From positions 1 through 23,748 of the forward strand of contig JBGQCF010000037.1 in assembly GCA_041495205.1 (NCBI GenBank): a stretch of 23,748 nucleotides of DNA. The letters run 5' to 3'. Below are positions 6,988-13,265 of this stretch, piece after piece. Numbering within the stretch: position 1 is the stretch's first letter; each line of letters begins with the position of its first letter. The translations under genes were made by a program, and so were the position numbers. Source of the DNA: JAHFRG01 sp041495205. Lineage in GTDB: Bacteria > Pseudomonadota > Gammaproteobacteria > Burkholderiales > JAHFRG01. The notes under the pieces are model-generated. The model worked only from the letters and a program-made list of their open reading frames with translations, was not told the DNA's origin and ran no database searches.

Positions 6988-8229
6988 TCACGTTTTTACC
7001 AAGATGGTGGCAAGCCACAGGAACAGTCCCATGCTGGTGACATCGGTCGCCGTAGTCAGGAAAATGCTCGAGGCGGTGGCGGGATCAAACCCCAGTCTTT
7101 TGAGTGTGAGCGGTATCATCGCACCGGAAATACCGCTGGCGACACAGCTTGCCACCATGGCAAGGAACACCACAAATCCCAGCATTAATGCGGCGGGGTT
7201 GGCCTGCAGTTTGGCGGTAATGTACATGCCCAGTCCCGCAGTCAGTCCAACAAAAGAACCGTTGAGCAGCCCGAGCCAGGCTTCTTTCATTACCAGAACT
7301 TTCTCTTTGCCACGTTTCAGTTCTCCCAATGTCAGTCCGCGTAAAGTGACGGCAAGCGCCTGGCAACCGGTGTTGCCGGACTGGCCGGCGAGCACCGGCA
7401 GGAACAAGGCGAGAATGACCAGTTTATCGATCGTACCCTGAAATGCCCCGACTACCGCGGCGGCGAGGAAGGCGGTCAGCAAATTAAATTGCAGCCACGG
7501 ATGGCGGAACTTCAGGCTGCGCCCCCAAGGTGTGGCGAGACGTTCCTCTTTTTCCACACCCACCATGCTACCCGGCTGGGCGCTGATTTCGAACGCTTCG
7601 ACCTGGAACATAACCTGGCCTCGTACCAGCCCGACCAGACGGCCCTGATCGTCGCACACCGGATACACCGGGTAATGGCGGTTGACGGCGAGCTTCATCG
7701 CGTCGGCCAGCGGCATTTCCGGCTTCAGGAAAAATACTTCGGCCAGCATGACTTCCTCTAGGCGTTGCGATTTATCAGCGAACAGCAGGTCGCGCATGGT
7801 GACGATACCAAGAAGCCTGCCGGCATCATCGGCAACATAACCATAGGTAATGAATGCGGTTTTGATGAGATCGCGCAGCTTGCTTATGGTTTCGGCGACG
7901 CTGATCACTGGATCGAATACCGCATACGCCGGCTCCATCAGCCTGCCGACGCTGCCTTCGGGGTAGGATTGATTATGCTGCCATTGCCTGGAGACTTCAG
8001 GCGGAGCGGCGTTGAGAATCTGCTCGAGCTGTTTTTTGGAAAATTCCTGGAGCAGTTGCTGTGCTGTTCCCGGATTGAGTTCGAGGAGCAGCTTGACGAT
8101 AAAATCAGCAGGTTTGTTTTTTAGGAGCCGAACGGCCTCGTGCGCGGGCCTTTGCGGTAATTCAGCGAGCAAGGCTTTGCGCTGTTCTTCGGGCACTTCC
8201 CGGGATGCTGTCGCCGCTTGCTTGGACAT
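6988..8229 (-). CDS. mgtE: Magnesium transporter MgtE
   Basis: The 413-residue protein has the MgtE layout: a helical N domain (about 10-90), two CBS domains (about 95-215) and a membrane domain of about five helices (245-413). The pore signature GQSGNTGCQ is at 282-290. MgtE is a dimeric inner-membrane Mg2+ channel gated by cytosolic Mg2+ at the N/CBS domains. The N domain is somewhat shorter than in the 450-residue homologues. I chose ATG 8229, which has GGGAG 6 bases upstream; a longer frame to 8268 adds 13 residues without support. Confidence 0.93.
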   Translation of the reverse strand: MSKQAATASREVPEEQRKALLAELPQRPAHEAVRLLKNKPADFIVKLLLELNPGTAQQLLQEFSKKQLEQILNAAPPEVSRQWQHNQSYPEGSVGRLMEPAYAVFDPVISVAETISKLRDLIKTAFITYGYVADDAGRLLGIVTMRDLLFADKSQRLEEVMLAEVFFLKPEMPLADAMKLAVNRHYPVYPVCDDQGRLVGLVRGQVMFQVEAFEISAQPGSMVGVEKEERLATPWGRSLKFRHPWLQFNLLTAFLAAAVVGAFQGTIDKLVILALFLPVLAGQSGNTGCQALAVTLRGLTLGELKRGKEKVLVMKEAWLGLLNGSFVGLTAGLGMYITAKLQANPAALMLGFVVFLAMVASCVASGISGAMIPLTLKRLGFDPATASSIFLTTATDVTSMGLFLWLATILVKT

Positions 8230-8359
8230 TTTCCACTCCCTCACGATGCATTGGGTATTGCGGGTCATCGTAAGAGAAGCGGCGAGCCCTGTCTACTTTC
8301 GTTTTGTTCACGAATTGCTTCGTCCTAATAACAGTTACTCGGTGAACTCGCGGCCAGGT

Positions 8360-8422
8360 TTTTTTCAATTTCGCGCTGATGCGCATCCTGCGCGAATTGA
8401 TTTTAATCAAGCCCGCAGCGTA
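8360..8422 (-). pseudogene. Decayed fragment of an argG 3' end
   Basis: Read on the minus strand, this stretch encodes YAAGLIKINSRRMRISAKLKK, which matches the last residues of the ArgG in this same window (AAGFIKLNALRMRIAAKLKN) at 14 of 20 positions. There is no stop codon where ArgG ends, and the frame upstream shows no further ArgG similarity. It is therefore a relic and not a gene. It may mark an old rearrangement or insertion junction at the left edge of the electron transfer island. Confidence 0.6.
8397..8410. promoter_or_regulatory. Perfect FNR-type palindrome, upstream site
   Basis: TTGATTTTAATCAA matches the FNR/Anr consensus TTGAT-N4-ATCAA at every defined base. Its centre is 83 bp upstream of the centre of the promoter-proximal box (8480-8493), close to eight helical turns. 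There is no good -10 at class II spacing in either direction, so if functional it would be an upstream accessory site for the Cyc2-like gene or a site for mgtE. Confidence 0.45.
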
Positions 8423-8470
8423 TTTCCGGTTGGAGAGGCTCGCTACGACGTTTGCAAGGCCGCATAAAGA

Positions 8471-8560
8471 GGCTTTTTGTTGACCTAGATCAAATACCAA
8501 AAAACATAGTCCCGGTAGCCTAGGCTTCGGAAAGTTGTGGGGAAGTGTGCTTGCGTCGTT
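8471..8560 (+). promoter_or_regulatory. FNR-type promoter region P1 of the Cyc2-like gene
   Basis: The box TTGACCTAGATCAA (8480-8493) departs from the FNR consensus at one base. It is followed after 22 bases by TAGCCT (8516-8521), the spacing of class II FNR/CRP promoters (activator centred near -41.5). The region is nearly identical to P2 at 11882-11970: 28 of the first 30 bases match, and GTAGCCT and AAGTGTGCTTG blocks recur at similar distances. The regulator could be FNR/Anr, Dnr or another CRP-family protein. Confidence 0.6.
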
Positions 8561-8610
8561 AAAACGAGCCAGCAATTCATTGTTAATTCATACGAAATAA
8601 GGGGACAAAG

Positions 8611-10140
8611 ATGAACATTAAGCCGGTAGTGTCCGCGGTGGTAGCTGCGCGATCCATGGTTGCCTTCTCTGTCTTAACTGTAACGATATTAATCCTACTC
8701 ACGGAGAGCGCCTGGGCGGTGCCCTCGTACTCGCGCCGGTATGGCGTGGAATGTTCCCGTTGCCATACTATGTGGGGGTCGCTGAACGCTGCGGGCGCCA
8801 CGTTCAGGCTCAGCGGCTATCGCGCGTTCTTCGGGAAGGACGCAAAGCCGGAGAGCGAGGACATCGAGATTTCACACGGTACGATCACGATCCCGACAAC
8901 GCTGCCGTTGTCAATAATCACCGGCGTCGGATTCGATTACCGTACGGAGAAACGCGAGGCATCTGACGGTACCAACGCGACTTCGGTAGGGTCCAGCCTC
9001 CACCTTGAGGACTTAAGTATTTTCCTGACCTCGCCTATTGGCAGCCATCTGTCCACTTTCATTGAGTTCCCGATGTTTGAAACCAAGGCGTGGGAGTTCA
9101 CGCCGACGGGTAAATTTGAAGCGAATAACACAGGCGGGCCACGCCACGTTCAATTCGCCACCGAAAGCCCGACTTTCGAAGTGGCGAAGTTTTGGTGGAA
9201 CAACCTCCTCGGAGACTACGCGCCGCGTGATAGCGTCAACTTACTGGCCGGTATAACCCACCTTCCGCTGGGCTACGCGTCCGGCAAGGTGCGGCTCTCA
9301 GTCAACCAGTACCTTATTTACGAGCGACTTCCGTTAGAGCTGATCAGCCCGAAATTCATAGAAGACGTGGTCGGGGGTGATCCCAATGACTTTCTGTTCA
9401 GATATAGCGAACCGCAGTTTATTGCCGAAGTCAACGGTATGTTGACTTTCGGGAAACCGATCACCGATACCGAAAAGAGGGAAACGTTTTGGGCGGAATA
9501 CCACCTCGGCGTTTCAAACGGCAGCAACGCGAAAGCCGACAACAACACCGCAAAAGATGTGTATGGGCGCTGGGTCATGCGCTGGTACAACCAGTCGTTC
9601 GGCGTAGTAGGTTATTTTAGCCCGAACACCTACGGCGATGCTCTCCGAACATCTGCCTCGATTGCGGCGAACCCGGTGAACGGCATCATGTCCGGAGCTC
9701 AGGTGCCCAACAGAGCCAGAAGGATCGGGCCCGACTTTACGCTGAGCCTTGCGCCGTTCGGAATTCCCGTGTGGCTCGAGAACCAATTGCTGTGGAACCG
9801 CGACAGCAATCCCACCGGATTCAATCGAGATTTCAAATGGCACGGCGGTTTCGACCAGCTCAACTGGCAGCCCAAGAAAAATTTCATAACATACGCTCGT
9901 TACGACTGGCTCAAGGGTAACGCTTTCAATGACACAACGTCGACTGTTGATGGTGTCACTGGCATAACAAAGTCGACACCGAGCGAATGGGACATTATCT
10001 TTGGCGCGCAGTACCTTTATGAACAGAATATCAAGCTGGTCTTCGAGTTTCGCCATCACTCCTTCAAGGACACGTCCGAAGCAGTTACAGCGCGACTGAA
10101 CGACAATGGGGCCACGGTTCGGGTGATGTTTGGGTTCTGA
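8611..10140 (+). CDS. Cyc2-like outer-membrane monoheme cytochrome-porin fusion
   Basis: The 509-residue protein starts with a long signal region (to about residue 36, ending SAWA). It is followed by SRRYGVECSRCHTMWGSLNAAGATFRLSGY, containing one CxxCH heme motif (Cys48-His52) and the LNxxGxxFxxxGY pattern seen in Cyc2-type fused cytochrome-porins. The remaining 430 residues alternate polar and hydrophobic positions like a beta-barrel and end in Phe (VRVMFGF), as outer-membrane proteins do. Cyc2 proteins oxidise extracellular Fe(II) and move electrons through the outer membrane. The barrel sequence itself was not matched, and at 509 residues it is longer than many Cyc2 proteins, so another cytochrome-porin family is possible. 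AGGGGAC 6 bases before the ATG supports the start. It is under promoter P1. Confidence 0.62.
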   Translation: MNIKPVVSAVVAARSMVAFSVLTVTILILLTESAWAVPSYSRRYGVECSRCHTMWGSLNAAGATFRLSGYRAFFGKDAKPESEDIEISHGTITIPTTLPLSIITGVGFDYRTEKREASDGTNATSVGSSLHLEDLSIFLTSPIGSHLSTFIEFPMFETKAWEFTPTGKFEANNTGGPRHVQFATESPTFEVAKFWWNNLLGDYAPRDSVNLLAGITHLPLGYASGKVRLSVNQYLIYERLPLELISPKFIEDVVGGDPNDFLFRYSEPQFIAEVNGMLTFGKPITDTEKRETFWAEYHLGVSNGSNAKADNNTAKDVYGRWVMRWYNQSFGVVGYFSPNTYGDALRTSASIAANPVNGIMSGAQVPNRARRIGPDFTLSLAPFGIPVWLENQLLWNRDSNPTGFNRDFKWHGGFDQLNWQPKKNFITYARYDWLKGNAFNDTTSTVDGVTGITKSTPSEWDIIFGAQYLYEQNIKLVFEFRHHSFKDTSEAVTARLNDNGATVRVMFGF

Positions 10141-10165
10141 GTTGAGTTCGAGTATATTAGCCAGC

Positions 10166-10190
10166 AGGGTGGGAGAAAACCTCTCACCCT
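10166..10190 (+). terminator. Hairpin after the Cyc2-like gene
   Basis: AGGGTGGGAG (10166-10175) pairs with CTCTCACCCT (10181-10190) as a 10-bp stem with one G-T pair and a 5-base loop. It is followed by CTGTCTTGG, which lacks a proper T tract. It may attenuate readthrough to the diheme gene or protect the 3' end of the mRNA. The remaining sequence up to 10434 shows no further recognised feature. Confidence 0.4.
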
Positions 10191-10434
10191 CTGTCTTGGT
10201 GCGAACCACAGGATGAAATGATGCAAGGATAGAACATTTGGCTGTTTCTGTCCTTGACGGTGCTCGGGTTCGCCACCCCGCGCTTCGCGGTTTCGGCCGG
10301 TGATGGAGCCAAGAGTTGCGGGTGAATGTTCGACTGTCACCGTCCGAAAACGTAGCCCCTCGACTATCAAGCATATGCCTAGGGAGCACTGGAAAGACGC
10401 TATCGACCGTATGATCAACTTGGAGAACAACACC

Positions 10435-11058
10435 ATGATGCAGAAAGCTACCGGATTTACTTTGTTGGCATGTAGTGCTTTATTTGGTTTTTCGCTGGCG
10501 AGCGGCGCTTGGGCCGCCGATGTGGCGAAGCTGACGGAAACTTGCGCAAATTGCCATGGCAAGGATGGCGCCAGTACCGAATCGGAAGTGCCGATCATCG
10601 GGGGCGTTTCGGCGGAATACATCAAATTGAGCCTGGAGTCCTACAGCAAGAAGGAAAGGCCATGTCCCGAAACAGAGATAAAGGCCGGCCCCAAGAAGGG
10701 AACGAAGACCGACATGTGCAAGGAAGCAAAGGAAGTGGGCGGTGACATCAAGCAGGTCGCCCAGTATTTTGCTGGGAAGAAATTTGTCCGCGCCAAACAG
10801 AAGTTCGACCCGGCGCTGGCGAAGAAGGGCAAGGAGATCCACGACGTCAGTTGCGACAAGTGCCACTCCAACAACGGCAGCGCTGCCAGTGACGACGCCG
10901 GCATCCTGGCGGGCCAGTGGATACCCTACCTTGAGGAAACGTTCAAGCAGTACAGTGCCGGCAAACGCCCCATGGAGCAGAAGATGAAGCCGAAAATAGA
11001 AAAGCTTGACAAGGCGGGCGTTGATGCGCTGGTCAATTACTACGGGAGCATCCAATAA
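10435..11058 (+). CDS. Periplasmic diheme c-type cytochrome (c4/c553-like)
   Basis: The 207-residue protein has a signal peptide (FTLLACSALFGFSLASGAWA, cleavage near residue 27) and two CxxCH motifs, CANCH (37-41) and CDKCH (140-144), one per cytochrome-c domain as in cytochrome c4. Possible axial Met residues are near 180-184. An additional Cys77/Cys95 pair between the hemes could form a disulfide. It is a likely soluble electron shuttle between the outer-membrane conduits and inner-membrane complexes. I chose ATG 10435 because the signal peptide begins there and TTGGAG lies 9-14 bases upstream; the frame continues up to 10300 without family character. Confidence 0.85.
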   Translation: MMQKATGFTLLACSALFGFSLASGAWAADVAKLTETCANCHGKDGASTESEVPIIGGVSAEYIKLSLESYSKKERPCPETEIKAGPKKGTKTDMCKEAKEVGGDIKQVAQYFAGKKFVRAKQKFDPALAKKGKEIHDVSCDKCHSNNGSAASDDAGILAGQWIPYLEETFKQYSAGKRPMEQKMKPKIEKLDKAGVDALVNYYGSIQ

Positions 11059-11127
11059 TCCGGGGTGGTGCGCCGGTTCGTGTGAGTTGCAAGCCTGCAC
11101 CGAAACCAAACCAAGGGGGATCGTCAC

Positions 11128-11730
11128 ATGGTTGACGAGAAGGAAGGCGAAAGGCCCGGGAGCCGCTGGCAAGCATTATGGCACGAGCATCGTAAGTGGT
11201 ACCTGCTGTGGATCCCGGCGGGCGGCATATTGATGTTCGCGGCGGGCATCATTTTCTGGGGCGGCTTCAATACGGTCCTCGAGGCGACCAATACGGAAGC
11301 TTTCTGCATTTCGTGTCACGAAATGCGAGACAACGTCTATAAAGAGTACCAAGAGACGATCCACTACAAGAATCCGGCAGGCGTTCGGGCGACTTGCCCG
11401 GATTGCCACGTTCCGCGACCGTGGGTCTACAAGATTGTCCGCAAGGTTAAGGCCTCGAACGAGTTGTTCCACAAAATGATTGGCACCATCGACACAAGGG
11501 AGAAATTCGAAGCTCATCGTGAGGAACTCGCCAAGCACGTGTGGGATACCATGAAATCCACGGATTCACGCGAATGCCGAAATTGCCACGCGTACGTATA
11601 TATGGATCTGGCGAAACAGGATAAAAGCGCCCAGAAGAAACATACAGTGGAGTACTTGCGCGAGAGCGGCAAGACGTGCATAGACTGCCATAAGGGGATA
11701 GCGCACCACCTGCCCAAGGGCTACGAGTAA
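11128..11730 (+). CDS. NapC/NirT-family tetraheme cytochrome (CymA/MtoC-like)
   Basis: The 200-residue protein has one N-terminal membrane anchor (about 24-46) and four CxxCH motifs at 60, 90, 150 and 184, the layout of NapC/NirT/CymA. Family members pass electrons between the quinone pool and periplasmic partners. In Fe(II) oxidisers with mto clusters, a CymA homologue (called MtoC) is proposed to deliver electrons to quinone, the reverse of CymA in Shewanella. It follows the diheme gene by 69 bases and has AAGGGGG upstream of its ATG. A relic of a second gene of this family lies at 12107-12211. The direction of electron flow here is inference. Confidence 0.9.
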   Translation: MVDEKEGERPGSRWQALWHEHRKWYLLWIPAGGILMFAAGIIFWGGFNTVLEATNTEAFCISCHEMRDNVYKEYQETIHYKNPAGVRATCPDCHVPRPWVYKIVRKVKASNELFHKMIGTIDTREKFEAHREELAKHVWDTMKSTDSRECRNCHAYVYMDLAKQDKSAQKKHTVEYLRESGKTCIDCHKGIAHHLPKGYE

Positions 11731-11881
11731 AAAAACGCAGGCCGCTGGCGAGTCCGTTTACTGAGTAATGCAGGGCATCGCACCCCGTTTGCCCTTTGCT
11801 GCATACGCAGTTATCGCTTCGGCCTGCCGTTTCGGGCCATTACGCGGTTGAACGGCAGCCTCTGCGCGGGACTAACCCAGC

Positions 11882-11970
11882 GGCTTTATGTTGATCTAGA
11901 TCAAATACCAATAACCTAATTCCAGTAGCCTGTGTCTGAAAATCTTTGCAAAAGTGTGCTTGATCTCGTT
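11882..11970 (+). promoter_or_regulatory. FNR-type promoter region P2 upstream of mtoA
   Basis: TTGATCTAGATCAA (11891-11904) is a perfect FNR-type palindrome. TAGCCT (11926-11931) follows after 21 bases, close to class II spacing. The region is a near copy of P1 (8471-8560). The distance from here to the mtoA start is more than 320 bases because the NapC relic lies between them. Confidence 0.65.
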
Positions 11971-11987
11971 TTTTTGTGCGCTATAAT
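11960..11987 (+). promoter_or_regulatory. Second candidate promoter within P2
   Basis: TTGATC (11960-11965) and a perfect TATAAT (11982-11987) are separated by 16 bases. The FNR-type box would then sit at roughly -92 to -97, a possible class I position. P1 has TTGCGT at the equivalent place but no good -10, so this element may be specific to P2. Confidence 0.45.
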
Positions 11988-12106
11988 TCGAAAAAGAAAA
12001 ACAGCAGCACAAGGTCAACCGCATTCATTCGAAATGGGTTCCGTGAAATCGATAAAAAGACTAACTGAATAATAATAAAGCGCGCGGCCCAAAACGCAAC
12101 GCCTAA

Positions 12107-12211
12107 GGCAAGACCTGCATTGATTGTCACTACGGCATTGCGCACAAGAAGCCGGAAGGCGCTTGGCTGCAGGAAATGAAGATAGCAAATAGCGGGGAGT
12201 GCCCCGGATAG
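12107..12211 (+). pseudogene. C-terminal relic of a second NapC/CymA-type tetraheme cytochrome
   Basis: The frame starting just after a TAA (12104-12106) reads GKTCIDCHYGIAHKKPEG, then AWLQEMKIANSGECPG and a TAG stop. It corresponds to the fourth heme motif and tail of the intact tetraheme cytochrome of this window (GKTCIDCHKGIAHHLPKG): 14 of 18 residues agree. The homology begins abruptly, with no start codon and no other heme motif upstream, so about 180 N-terminal codons have been deleted. Its position directly before mtoA suggests an ancestral P2-cymA-mtoA-mtoB order. Confidence 0.75.
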
Positions 12212-12255
12212 CCCGGGGGCTGCGCCGCTGCAATTCTTCAGGGAGGCACCGCTTA

Positions 12256-13242
12256 ATGAAACTCAAGAAAAAAACATTAGCCGGGCTACAGGGCGCGATC
12301 CTGGTGCTGGGTATCGCCATCGCGGCTTACTCCGCTGCGGCGGACGAAGAGGAATCCGGCAAGGCTCCGCACAAGGACCTGGCCCTCAAGGGCGATGCAA
12401 AGTGCACACGCTGCCACGGTGAGGGAGAAGAAGTTCCGGTCCTGTCAATCGGCAGGACCAAGCATGGCACCGTCGCCGATCAGCGCACGCCGACCTGCAC
12501 CAGTTGCCACGGCGACAGCGACAACCACCTCGTCAAACGCGAAGGCGAGAAACGGCCCAGGCCTGATCGCCTTTTTGGTAAAAGCTCGACGACGCCGATC
12601 GAGGTCCGCAACCAGGCCTGCTTGACCTGCCACCAGGGCGGCCGGCGCATACACTGGCAGGGGAGCACGCACGCGAGCCGCGAACTCACCTGCACGACCT
12701 GCCACCAGATTCATACCGACCACGATAAAGTCCGCGACAAGCTCACCCAGCCGGACGTGTGCTTCACCTGCCACAAGGAGCAGCGCGCCCAGTTCAACCG
12801 TCCCTCCCGCCACCCGATGCCTGAAGGCAAGGTGGTCTGCTCGGACTGCCACAATCCGCACGGCTCGGTGTCTCCGTCGCTGATGGTCCGCGACAGCGTG
12901 AACGAGACCTGCTACACCTGCCACATGGAAAAGCGCGGGCCGTTCGTCCGCAACCACCCGCCGGTACAGGAGAACTGCGCGTACTGCCATAACCCGCACG
13001 GCACGACCATTGCCAATCTTCTCAAAGCGCGCCCGCCGTTCCTGTGCCAGGAATGCCACGAGCCCACCGGACATCGAGGCCATATGCCCAGCATCACGGG
13101 CCCGCAGACCGGGACGACAGCCAACGCCCAGCGTTCCGCAGGAATCATATTGGCGCGGGGTTGCTTGAACTGCCATACCAACATCCACGGTACCAACGAC
13201 CCGGCACCGACTAATACTGGTGAAAGGACTTTCCGGCGGTGA
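12256..13242 (+). CDS. mtoA: Decaheme c-type cytochrome, MtoA/MtrA (DmsE) family
   Basis: The 328-residue protein has an N-terminal signal (about 1-29) and exactly ten CxxCH motifs, starting at residues 50, 81, 122, 146, 169, 195, 219, 241, 264 and 303. Length, heme count and the CSDCHNPHG / CAYCHNPHG spacing match the MtrA/MtoA/PioA/DmsE family. The protein inserts into an outer-membrane porin (MtoB) and forms an electron wire from surface to periplasm. GGGAGG 9 bases before ATG 12256 decides the start. MtoB follows after 23 bases. The lack of an MtrC-type gene favours the Mto/Pio (oxidative) type, but sequence alone does not prove direction. Confidence 0.9.
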   Translation: MKLKKKTLAGLQGAILVLGIAIAAYSAAADEEESGKAPHKDLALKGDAKCTRCHGEGEEVPVLSIGRTKHGTVADQRTPTCTSCHGDSDNHLVKREGEKRPRPDRLFGKSSTTPIEVRNQACLTCHQGGRRIHWQGSTHASRELTCTTCHQIHTDHDKVRDKLTQPDVCFTCHKEQRAQFNRPSRHPMPEGKVVCSDCHNPHGSVSPSLMVRDSVNETCYTCHMEKRGPFVRNHPPVQENCAYCHNPHGTTIANLLKARPPFLCQECHEPTGHRGHMPSITGPQTGTTANAQRSAGIILARGCLNCHTNIHGTNDPAPTNTGERTFRR

Positions 13243-13265
13243 CATAGGCCGAAGGGAGATCGATC

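Larger units (their letters stand above)
8230..8610. other. 381-bp intergenic region between mgtE and the Cyc2-like gene
   Basis: This divergent gap holds a decayed argG 3' fragment (8360-8422, minus), a perfect FNR-type palindrome inside it (8397-8410) and the FNR-type promoter region of the Cyc2-like gene (8471-8560). The stretch 8230-8355 shows nothing I can assign apart from presumably the mgtE promoter. Confidence 0.7.
11731..12255. other. 525-bp region between the tetraheme gene and mtoA
   Basis: The region contains an 8-bp inverted repeat CTGCCGTT/AACGGCAG (11824-11831 and 11851-11858) without a T tract, promoter region P2 (11882-11987), an AT-rich leader, and the coding relic of a NapC-type gene (12107-12211). 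The 13-base string ATTCATTCGAAAT (12023-12035) resembles ATTCATACGAAAT just before the ribosome binding site of the Cyc2-like gene (8586-8598), which hints that the leader was also copied. Confidence 0.65.

Noticed and set aside
10300..10434. N-terminal extension of the diheme cytochrome to 10300
   Set aside because: A signal peptide starts at 10435 with a ribosome binding site just upstream; the extension would bury it.
11824..11858. Inverted repeat CTGCCGTT/AACGGCAG considered as a terminator after the tetraheme gene
   Set aside because: The loop is 19 bases and no T tract follows, so it does not fit an intrinsic terminator.
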